A model generated the notes under the pieces. That model made no database searches. It was given only the letters and a program-made list of their open reading frames with translations, and was not told the DNA's origin. Made by a program: the position numbers and the translations under genes. From contig NZ_JACDUR010000004.1 in the NCBI RefSeq assembly GCF_013761175.1, forward strand, positions 124,001-188,000: a stretch of DNA of 64,000 bases, read 5' to 3'. Origin of the DNA: Nonomuraea soli. GTDB lineage: Bacteria > Actinomycetota > Actinomycetes > Streptosporangiales > Streptosporangiaceae. Below are positions 24,681-32,060 of this stretch, piece after piece (position 1 is the first letter of the stretch; every line of letters starts with the position of its first letter).

Positions 24681-24908
24681 GTGAACTCACCTCTCGTCGT
24701 CTACCTGAGGGCCATGCTCGGCGTGCGCATCGAGCGCGCCCGCAAGGCACCCAGCCGTGGCGCCTCCGCCGTCGAATGGGTGATCATCACCGCCATCATC
24801 GCCGGGGTGGCGATGGGCCTGGCCGTGGTGATCAAGGGCCTGGTCGAAGGCAAGCAGGCCGAGATCTCTCAAGGTTTCGGCAACGGGGGAGAAGGCGGCG
24901 GCGGCTAG
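24681..24908 (+). CDS. flp: Flp-type pilin-like protein, operon 1
   Basis: This 75-residue protein has a basic leader ending in SRG, followed by the class III signal region ASAVEWVIITAIIAGVA. Gly at -1 and Glu at +5 are present, so a prepilin peptidase could cut after Gly. The mature part is about 47 residues with one hydrophobic helix and a Gly/Glu tail. The small size fits Flp major pilins. GTG at 24681 is the start, and ATG at 24714 is an alternative. No prepilin peptidase gene is in the window. Confidence 0.85.
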   Translation: MNSPLVVYLRAMLGVRIERARKAPSRGASAVEWVIITAIIAGVAMGLAVVIKGLVEGKQAEISQGFGNGGEGGGG

Positions 24909-24922
24909 CCGGAGCCGATCCC

Positions 24923-25351
24923 ATGACCGCCTCCCCTCCCACCCGCGAACGCGGCGCCTCGACGGTCGAGCTGGCCATCATCATGCCGATCGTTCTCGTG
25001 GTGATCCTGCTGATCGTGCAGTTCGCGCTGATCTTCCACGGGCGCCAGGTGGCCGACGCCGCCGCCCGTGAAGGTGCGCGGGTGGCACGCTCCGCCGGAG
25101 CCGAAGCGGCAGGGTGGGAGACGGCTGCCACCAAGCGGGCCAAGGACATCCTGCGCAACATGGGCCCGCAGATGCTCGAGAAGGCGACCGTGACCACCTG
25201 GCAGCGCGGCAGCCAGCGCGGCGTCACCGTGCGCGGCAACGCCGTGGCCGCCGTGCCGCTGCTGCCGGGCATGAGCTTCACGATCACCTCGGAATTCGGC
25301 GGGCCGATCGAGTGCTTCCGCCCGGACGACGGCTCGGGAGGCTGCCAGTGA
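24923..25351 (+). CDS. tadE: TadE-like pseudopilin, operon 1
   Basis: This 142-residue protein begins with a short leader and RERG followed by ASTVELAIIMP, a prepilin-type site with Glu at +5, then a hydrophobic helix. The middle reads GRQVADAAAREGARVAR, typical of TadE. The C-terminal part carries two Cys (GPIECFRP and GGC), which could form a disulphide outside. ATG at 24923. It overlaps the next gene by GTGA. Confidence 0.88.
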   Translation: MTASPPTRERGASTVELAIIMPIVLVVILLIVQFALIFHGRQVADAAAREGARVARSAGAEAAGWETAATKRAKDILRNMGPQMLEKATVTTWQRGSQRGVTVRGNAVAAVPLLPGMSFTITSEFGGPIECFRPDDGSGGCQ

Positions 25352-25749
25352 ACCGCGAACGCGGCTCCATGGCCGTCGAGACCGTGCTGCTCGCGCCGGT
25401 GCTGCTGCTGTTCATCCTCTTCCTGGTGGGGGCGGCGGTCATCGTGGAGCACCAGGGCGAGGTCAACGGCGCCGCCCGCGACGCCGCCAGGGCCGCCTCC
25501 GTGCAACGCGACTACGGCGGCGCCCAGCGGGCCGCCACCGACGCGGCCCGCGCCTCCCTGGCCAACGGCTCCTGCAAGGGAGCGAACGTCAGCCTGGCGG
25601 GATCCAACTGGACAGAGGGCGGAGAGGTGCACGTCGAGGTGAGCTGCACGCTCGACCTGGGAGCGGTGGCCGGGTTCGGCTTCGCCGCCACCAAGAGCAT
25701 GACCTCGACGGCCGTCGCTCCGCTGGAACAGTTCCGGAGGATCGAATGA
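25348..25749 (+). CDS. Second TadE-like pseudopilin, operon 1
   Basis: This 133-residue protein starts with RERGSMAVETVLLAP, giving a G / SMAVE prepilin-type site, then a hydrophobic helix and an AARDAARAAS helix. It ends with a small beta region containing two Cys (NGSCKG and EVSCTL). It is a minor pilin-like protein. Start GTG overlaps the tadE stop, and its own stop overlaps the TadG-like gene by ATGA. Confidence 0.83.
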   Translation: MNRERGSMAVETVLLAPVLLLFILFLVGAAVIVEHQGEVNGAARDAARAASVQRDYGGAQRAATDAARASLANGSCKGANVSLAGSNWTEGGEVHVEVSCTLDLGAVAGFGFAATKSMTSTAVAPLEQFRRIE

Positions 25750-26198
25750 GGCGGCACCTGCCCAGGTTCGCGACAGCCGTACGGCAGCGCCCCGACCGCG
25801 GGAGCACCGCCGTCTTCGTGGTCATCTTCTCCCTGGCGCTCTTCCTGCTGGCGGGCCTGCTCGTCGACGGCGGCGCCGCGATGAACGCCCGCCTGCGCGC
25901 CGGCGACATCGCCGAGCAGGGCGCGAGGGCCGCGGCCGACACGATCGACGAGGACGAACTGCGCGCCTCCGGCACCATCCGCATCAGGGACGAGGCCGCC
26001 GCGTGCGGCCGGGCCCGCCGGGTGGTCGGCGCGCACAAGGAGGCCAAGGCCCAGATGACCCGCTGCAACGTCACCGGCGGCAACCGGGTCGACGTGAGCG
26101 TCGAGATCAAGTGGAACGCGATCCTGCTCAGCGTGATCGGGATCAACGAAGGAACCATGTCGGCCGAGGTGTCGGCCGGACCGGAAACGGGCGATTAG
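25746..26198 (+). CDS. TadG-like (Tad domain) protein, operon 1
   Basis: This 150-residue protein has a basic leader ending in PDRG, then STAVFVVIFSLALFLLAGLLVDGGAAMNARL. This is a TadG/Tad-domain start in which Phe replaces the Glu expected at +5. The rest is a short extracytoplasmic domain with two Cys. It lacks the von Willebrand A domain found in longer TadG proteins. ATG overlaps the previous stop by ATGA; the LysM gene follows 2 bp later. Confidence 0.83.
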   Translation: MRRHLPRFATAVRQRPDRGSTAVFVVIFSLALFLLAGLLVDGGAAMNARLRAGDIAEQGARAAADTIDEDELRASGTIRIRDEAAACGRARRVVGAHKEAKAQMTRCNVTGGNRVDVSVEIKWNAILLSVIGINEGTMSAEVSAGPETGD

Positions 26199-26200
26199 GG

Positions 26201-29053
26201 ATGTCAAGACAACCAGTGCGAGTGCAGTCGCGATCGGCGATGGACGTCGTCCTCGGCATCCTGTCGATCATCGCGCTGCTCGGGCTCGTGGGCGGCGTGC
26301 CGTACGCGCTCATCCGATTCTTCGGCAACCCGCTCCCCGAGAGCATCTCCCTGGAGGCGCTGACCCAGCAGGTCGGCTTCCAGACGGTGCTCGACATGCT
26401 GGCCATCCTCGTGTGGCTCGCCTGGGCGCAGCTGGCCGTGTGCGTCTTCGTCGAGCTGTGGTCGGGCGTGCGGCGGGTGGGCGTGCCCGCCCAGGTGCCC
26501 TTCGCCCGCGGGCCGCAGGCGCTGGCACACCGGCTGGTCACCGCGGCGCTGCTGCTGTTCACCGCCGCCGCCGTGGTCGCGCCGATCGTCAACGCGGTGT
26601 CCGCCCCCTCCAGCGCCAAGATCGCCGCCGCCCAGCAGGCCGTGCCGCAGCCGGTCGTGCAGGAGGCCGAGTCGCTGACGCCGGTGAAGAAGGTCAAGAA
26701 GGTCTACACCGTCCAGCCGCCCGAAGGGCGCCACCACGAGTCGCTCTGGGAGATCGCCGAGAAGTGCCTCGGCGAAGGCCGGCGCTACAAGGAGATCTAC
26801 GAGCTCAACAAGCACAAGGTGCAGCCCGACGGCACCAAGCTGCACATCGCCAGCCTGATCAGGCCCGGCTGGGTGCTGGAGATGCCCGACGACGCGCGCA
26901 ACGTGCACATCGTCAGCGAGGACGACTCCCGTCCCGAGATCCTCCAGAACCACCCCGACAAGCCGGCCGAGCTCGACGGCAAGAACACGCACGTCGAGGT
27001 CAAGCAGGACCGCGAAGGCGACCGCTCGCGCGACGCCGGACCCTCCAACGACGCGTTCGACCCCGAGCAGACCATGAACGTGCGGCCCTCGGTGGTCCAG
27101 GACGCTCTGGGGCAGAACCCGCTGGAGCAGACCCAGAACGTGCGGCCCGACATGGTGCAGGCCCCGGCCGATGACGGCCTGGACCTGTCCGCTCTGCCCG
27201 ACTACGTCGCCGCCGCCTCGCTGGCCGCGGCCGGACTGCTGGCCGCGCTCGGCCGACGCCGCCGCGAGCAACTGTGGGCGCGGGCCTTCGGGATGCGCCA
27301 GCCGATGCCCTCCGGGCCCGGCGCGCTGGCCGAGAAGGCGCTGCTGCTCGGCGCCGACGTGCAAGGCACCCGCCTGCTCGACCTGGGCCTGCGGCACCTG
27401 GCCAAGGAGCTCGGGGCCGCCGGCCGTACACCTCCCACGGTCTACGGCGCCTTCCTCGCCCCGACCCACCTCGACCTGTGGATCCACCCCGGCGACAAGG
27501 AGGCGCCCGCGCCCTGGCAGGCCGTCGACGGCGGCGCGGTCTGGCGGCTGGACGCCACGCAGGGCCTGCGCCTGTCCGAACAGGGCCTGAGCGGCGTGCT
27601 CGCGCCCTACCCCGGCCTGGTCTCGCTCGGCGCCAACGACGGCGGCCGGGTCCTGGTCGACCTGGAGGCCGCGCACGGCATCATCAACCTCGGCGGCCCG
27701 CCCGAATACGTGACCGCCGCGCTGGCGGCCGTCGCCGTCGAGCTGGCCACCAACACCTGGTCCGACCACATGAACCTGGTGCTCGTCGGCTTCGGCTCCG
27801 AACTGTCGATGGTCGCGCCCGAGCGCATCACCTCGGTGGCGACGCTCGCCGAGGCGCTGCCGGTGCTCGAGACCGCCGCCGGCGAGATCCGGAGCGCGCT
27901 GGCCGCCGTCGGCGCCGACTCCGTCCTGACCGGCCGGGCCCGCGGCGTGTACGGCGAAGCCTGGATGCCCACCTACCTGATCTCCGCGGTCCCGCCCACG
28001 GCCGAGGAGGCCCAGCGGCTGGCCGCACTGGCGCGCACCGGATCGCGGCTGTCGTCCGGCTACCTCATCGCGGGCCAGGCGACGCCCGGCGCGGTCTGGC
28101 AGTGGTCCGTCGACGCCTCAGGGCAGGCCACGCTGCCCGCCCTCGGCTTCAACGTCAAGGCCCAGCTGCTCCCCGCCGACCAGTACCAGCAGGTCATCGA
28201 CCTGTTCAGAGCCGCCACCCGCCGCGACGGCCAGCCCATGCCCGACCCCTCGCCCGCGGGACCGGTCGGCCACCAGCTCCAGGCCGGCTTCCAGGCGCTC
28301 GCCGAGATCAGGGTGCTCGGACCCGTCGACGTGCAGGCCATGAACCCGCTCGAAGCCGACCGGCTGGCCCAGTGCCAGGAACTGCTCGCCTACGTCGCCA
28401 CCCACCCCGGCGGCGTGCACCCGCGCGTGCTCGCCGGCGCACTGTGGCCGCGCGGCGTCGAGGAATCGGTGCGCGACGCGGTCATCGACCGGGCCATGGA
28501 CTGGCTCGGCGACGACACCAACGGGCGGCCCAACCTCTTCCTGGACATGGAAGGGCGGCTGCACCTCGGACCGTTCGTCCGGGTCGACTGGGAGATCTTC
28601 AAAGAACTGCTGCGCCTGGCCCGCCAGGACCCGCAGCAGGAGGTCGCCATCCTGGAGTACGCCCTCAACATGATCCGCGGGCCGCTGCTGGCCGACCGGC
28701 CCTCCGGCCGGTACCTGTGGCTGGCGGGCGACCCCGTCGAGTCCGAGGTGACGGCGCGGATCTCCGACGCGGCCCAGCGGCTGTGGCAGCTGCGCATGGG
28801 CTCCTCCGACGCCGAGGGCGCGATCTCCGCGGTCCTCGCCGGGCTGCGCGTCTCCGAAGGAGACGAGGCGCTGTGGCGGGCGCTGCTGCGGGCCGCGCAC
28901 GCCACCGGCGATGCCAACACGCTGCAGTTCTGGGTCGGGACGCTGAGGCAGCGCGCGGCCAACGCGCAGTACTGGGGGCGGCTGGTGCCCGAGACCGAGG
29001 CGCTCATCGAGGAACTGCTGCCCTCGGCCGTACCGTCGCAGGTGGCCGGATGA
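26201..29053 (+). CDS. Transmembrane protein with LysM outside and SARP/BTAD-like domain inside, operon 1
   Basis: This 950-residue protein has three N-terminal membrane helices (about 14-41, 64-87, 111-134) and a LysM-like domain at about 167-231 (HHESLWEIAEKCLGEGRRY, then LIRPGWVLEMP). A polar linker follows, then a fourth helix at about 333-350 and RRRREQLW. Charge distribution puts LysM outside and the remaining 600 residues in the cytoplasm. The C-terminal region has a winged-helix pattern like SARP regulators (EIRVLGPVDV, YVATHPGGVHPRVLAGALWPRGV) and a BTAD-like helical repeat region (about 795-930). It may sense cell wall and regulate, or act as an assembly scaffold. It overlaps the lipoprotein gene by ATGA. 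Confidence 0.85.
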   Translation: MSRQPVRVQSRSAMDVVLGILSIIALLGLVGGVPYALIRFFGNPLPESISLEALTQQVGFQTVLDMLAILVWLAWAQLAVCVFVELWSGVRRVGVPAQVPFARGPQALAHRLVTAALLLFTAAAVVAPIVNAVSAPSSAKIAAAQQAVPQPVVQEAESLTPVKKVKKVYTVQPPEGRHHESLWEIAEKCLGEGRRYKEIYELNKHKVQPDGTKLHIASLIRPGWVLEMPDDARNVHIVSEDDSRPEILQNHPDKPAELDGKNTHVEVKQDREGDRSRDAGPSNDAFDPEQTMNVRPSVVQDALGQNPLEQTQNVRPDMVQAPADDGLDLSALPDYVAAASLAAAGLLAALGRRRREQLWARAFGMRQPMPSGPGALAEKALLLGADVQGTRLLDLGLRHLAKELGAAGRTPPTVYGAFLAPTHLDLWIHPGDKEAPAPWQAVDGGAVWRLDATQGLRLSEQGLSGVLAPYPGLVSLGANDGGRVLVDLEAAHGIINLGGPPEYVTAALAAVAVELATNTWSDHMNLVLVGFGSELSMVAPERITSVATLAEALPVLETAAGEIRSALAAVGADSVLTGRARGVYGEAWMPTYLISAVPPTAEEAQRLAALARTGSRLSSGYLIAGQATPGAVWQWSVDASGQATLPALGFNVKAQLLPADQYQQVIDLFRAATRRDGQPMPDPSPAGPVGHQLQAGFQALAEIRVLGPVDVQAMNPLEADRLAQCQELLAYVATHPGGVHPRVLAGALWPRGVEESVRDAVIDRAMDWLGDDTNGRPNLFLDMEGRLHLGPFVRVDWEIFKELLRLARQDPQQEVAILEYALNMIRGPLLADRPSGRYLWLAGDPVESEVTARISDAAQRLWQLRMGSSDAEGAISAVLAGLRVSEGDEALWRALLRAAHATGDANTLQFWVGTLRQRAANAQYWGRLVPETEALIEELLPSAVPSQVAG

Positions 29054-29715
29054 CTCCGAGACGCGTGGTCACATGGGCCGCCTGCGCGGGGGCGGTGCTC
29101 GCCCTCGCCGCCTGCGGCCCCACCCCTAGGGCCGGCACCGGCTTCGGCTCGCCCACCCCGGCGCCCGTCGTGGTCTCGCCCTCGCAATCCGCCGCCCCAT
29201 CGTCGGCGCCCTCGACAGCCCGGCCTCGCGTCAAGCTCGCCGACTACCCCTACCCCAAGGACTTCAAGGTCGTCTTCCCCGACTACCCCGGCGAGGACGC
29301 CGAGATCGTGGGAGTCTTCCGCGACTTCTGGGGCGCCTGGTGGTACTCCGTCACCACGCACGGCCGCGACCACCGCTACCGCGACTACCTCACGCTCGAC
29401 GACCCGCTGAGCGGCGGGCTCACCGTCTTCCCCGAAGTCGTGAGCAGCTGGCAGCGCGAAGGCGTACGACCCACCGGCACCCTGCGCGTCGACAAGCTCC
29501 GCTCGACCCTCGTCGAGAAGGACAAGTTCGGCTTCGTCGGCTGCGTCGACGCCTCCAAACTCGGCACCAAGGCGACCACCTCCGGCGAGGAGCGCTGGAC
29601 GCTCGGCAAACGCAAGACCTCTCGTTATCAGATGCGCGTCATGATGACGCACACCGCGGACGGCTGGAAGGTCAGAGCCTTCATGTCCGACTACGAAGCT
29701 AAGGAGTGCCGATGA
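29050..29715 (+). CDS. Lipoprotein of Tad operon 1
   Basis: This 221-residue protein has a lipoprotein signal peptide (basic start, Ala/Leu core, lipobox LAAC with Cys at residue 22). A Pro/Ser linker follows, then a compact domain with WWYSVTTHGRDHRY and a late Cys pair (FVGCVD and KECR). It is probably anchored to the outer face of the membrane. A divergent counterpart lies at 47769-48332 in the same operon position. Family is not recognised. The role in pilus function is inferred from position. Confidence 0.82.
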   Translation: MTPRRVVTWAACAGAVLALAACGPTPRAGTGFGSPTPAPVVVSPSQSAAPSSAPSTARPRVKLADYPYPKDFKVVFPDYPGEDAEIVGVFRDFWGAWWYSVTTHGRDHRYRDYLTLDDPLSGGLTVFPEVVSSWQREGVRPTGTLRVDKLRSTLVEKDKFGFVGCVDASKLGTKATTSGEERWTLGKRKTSRYQMRVMMTHTADGWKVRAFMSDYEAKECR

Positions 29716-30635
29716 AACGGCGCCTGGTCGCAGCGGCCCTGGCCGTCTCCGTCGTCTTCTCCGCCGCCCCGGCCCACGCCGACGACCCCAGCGTCGGAGG
29801 CGGGGGCGATGGCCGCGAATACTACGTCAACACCCAGGTGACCGTCTCAGGCAACGGCACCACACCCGGCGGCGACGTGCACATCCCGCCGGACTTCGAC
29901 CCGCCCAAATGCTGGTGGGAGCCGAAGTTCACCTACGCCGAGATGGTCGAGTGGCTGACCAGCATCAAGAAGGCCTTCGACAGCACCTTCTTCGGCAGCC
30001 TGATCGAGTTCATCGTCGACGGCATCCTCAAGGAGTTCAAGCAGTACGAAAGCTGGCCCGGCAAGATCTTCTGGCTGCTCACCGACGACAAGACCGCCGA
30101 AGGCGCCGCCTGCTACCAGGCGACCGAGCCCAAGTGGCGCGTCATCCGCCAGGTGCCCGTCGCCGAGGGCGACAAGCTGATCGACCCGTGGGACCTGGCC
30201 AAGATCGCCCGCGCGAACCTGCGCCTGCCCCGTCCCGTCGTCACCATCAACCCGCCCGACGGCACCTCCTACGTCGGCCTCGAGACCTGGGTCGGCGTAC
30301 AGCCGCAGGAGAACCTGTCGGTCACCGCCGCCGTCACCGGCTACCCGGAACTGTCGGCGACCATCAACGCCCGGCCCTCACGCGTCCAGATCACCACGAC
30401 AGGGCCCGGCCAGATCAAGGACGGCGCCACCTGCCCGCCCTACCAGAAGGGCGCCTCGCTCGCCTCCGGGTGCTGGATCAAGTACAACAAGTCCTCCCTC
30501 GGCAGCCGGTACACGATCACCGTCACCCAGTTCTGGGAAGTGACCAGCACACCAAGCTTCAACCTGCCCCAGGGCGAGGTCTCGTCCACCGCCACCATCC
30601 GGATCGACGAGATCCAGTCGACCGTGCGAAAGTGA
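29712..30635 (+). CDS. Secreted protein of Tad operon 1
   Basis: This 307-residue protein has a clear Sec signal peptide (MKRRL, hydrophobic core, AHA-DD cleavage near residue 23). The mature part has a PKCWWEPKF segment, a helical region, GAACYQAT, then a beta-rich domain (PDGTSYVGLETWVGVQ, ATINARPSRVQITTTG) and CPPY / SGCWI cysteines. Copy 2 at 48332 shows the same layout. The tail beta domain recalls proteins conserved in actinobacterial Tad loci. It starts by ATGA overlap with the lipoprotein gene and ends the operon. Confidence 0.82.
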   Translation: MKRRLVAAALAVSVVFSAAPAHADDPSVGGGGDGREYYVNTQVTVSGNGTTPGGDVHIPPDFDPPKCWWEPKFTYAEMVEWLTSIKKAFDSTFFGSLIEFIVDGILKEFKQYESWPGKIFWLLTDDKTAEGAACYQATEPKWRVIRQVPVAEGDKLIDPWDLAKIARANLRLPRPVVTINPPDGTSYVGLETWVGVQPQENLSVTAAVTGYPELSATINARPSRVQITTTGPGQIKDGATCPPYQKGASLASGCWIKYNKSSLGSRYTITVTQFWEVTSTPSFNLPQGEVSSTATIRIDEIQSTVRK

Positions 30636-30639
30636 CCAC

Positions 30640-31284
30640 GTGAAAACGGTGCTCGTCTACGGCGCGACCGGCATGATCGGACAGGGCGTGCTGCGTGAAT
30701 GCCTGCTCGACCCCCAGGTCGAGCAGGTCGTCGCGGTCACGCGGCGCCCCACCGGGGTCAGCGACCCCAAACTGGTCGAGATCGTCCGTGCCGACGTCAC
30801 CGACCTGAGCGGGCTGCCCGACACGATCGACGCCTGCTTCTTCTGCCTCGGCATCTCGTCCATTGGCATGTCGGAAGACGACTACCGCGCCATCACCAAC
30901 GACCTCACCCTGGCCATCGCCACCCCGCTCGCCGCCCGGCACCCGTCCATGACGTTCGTGTACGTCTCCGGCGCCGGCGCCGACGGGCGCGCGATGTGGG
31001 CGCGCGTACGGTCGAAGACCGAACAGTCGGTGCTCGCCCTGCCGTTCCACGGGTACGTGGTGCGCCCGGCCTTCATCCAGCCGATGCACGGCGAGGCGTC
31101 GCGGACGGGATGGGTGCGGGTGGCGCTCGACGCCACCCGGCCGCTGCAGTCGCTGATGGTGCGCTACGTGCCCAGCTACGCGACGACCACGGAGCAGATG
31201 GGGCGGGCGATGCTGGGGCTGGCCCGTCACGGGTTCCCGCGTCGGGTGCTGGAGAGCATCCACATCAACGCCGTGCGCGCCTGA
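30640..31284 (+). CDS. NAD(P)-binding Rossmann protein, atypical SDR
   Basis: This 214-residue cytosolic protein has the atypical-SDR cofactor motif GATGMIGQG at residues 8-16, TRRP after strand 2 and VYVSGAG in the catalytic region. No catalytic YxxxK is obvious, as in NAD(P)H-binding/NmrA-like relatives of about this length. GTG at 30640 starts 4 bp after the secreted protein stop, so it may be read through from the Tad operon. No pilus role is apparent. It has no partner in copy 2. Confidence 0.8.
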   Translation: MKTVLVYGATGMIGQGVLRECLLDPQVEQVVAVTRRPTGVSDPKLVEIVRADVTDLSGLPDTIDACFFCLGISSIGMSEDDYRAITNDLTLAIATPLAARHPSMTFVYVSGAGADGRAMWARVRSKTEQSVLALPFHGYVVRPAFIQPMHGEASRTGWVRVALDATRPLQSLMVRYVPSYATTTEQMGRAMLGLARHGFPRRVLESIHINAVRA

Positions 31285-32060
31285 TGGGTGGCGAGCCGCT
31301 GGCGGAGATCCGTGAGGAGTCGGCCAGGGCCGCGTGCCACGGTGGCGGCTGAGCTGACGTTCGGCCCTGTGGCGGTTGTACGGGGATCGCGGGGGTCGTC
31401 GGCTGGCTTACGAGCGGGTCTACTTCGAGCACCGCCGCCGCTTAACGGCCCTGCTCCTCGACGCACACCTTCCCAGCGCGCCCGCGACGGACCCGGCCAC
31501 GCGTTTCAATTCCGTTGGTGAGCCACCGACCCAGCCCAGCGCCAGCCTCGGGCCTCGCCCCCTGCTTCCCGGCCTCAGCCAGTCCCAGTCCCGCCCTGGG
31601 CCCAGGCAAGTGTCAGTCCCAGTTCAGGCCTCGCCCGGCCCTCACGCTCTGCCCTGGCCCAACCCCCGCGCTCTGCTGCGGCCAACCCTCCACGCTCAGC
31701 CCTGGCCCCCCGCTCAGCCCCGGCCCGACCCCAGGCTCAGGTCCAGCCCCTGCCCTCCCCCCAGCCCCTGCCCCCTGCCCCCTGCCCCCAGCCCCTGCCC
31801 CTGCCCCTGCCCCCAGGCCCAGCCCGGCCCCCAGGCTCAGCCCTGGCCCGACCCCAGATTCAGCACCAGCCCGGCCCTGCCCTCTGGCTCAGTCCTCAGC
31901 CCAGCCCAGCCCAGGCTCAGCCCAGCTCAGCTCAGCTCAGCCCGGCTCAGCTCAGCCCGGCTCAGCTCAGCCCGGCCCAGCTCAGCCCGGCCCGGCCGGC
32001 TCGGCCCCAGGCTCAGTCCATGGTCCGGCCCAGCCCAAGGTCAGGCTCGGCACGCATCCG
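31285..32060. repeat. 776-bp gene-free gap with low-complexity and 15-bp tandem repeats
   Basis: No convincing gene lies between the convergent ends of the SDR-like gene and eccC copy 2. From about 31515 to 32040 the plus strand is C-rich with repeated CCCAGCCC, GGCTCAG and CTGCCCC words. At 31926-31990 a 15-bp unit, GCTCAGCTCAGCCCG, recurs imperfectly about four times. Open frames across it encode only Pro/Ala/Ser/Gly runs and have no ribosome sites, so they are not called. Confidence 0.8.
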
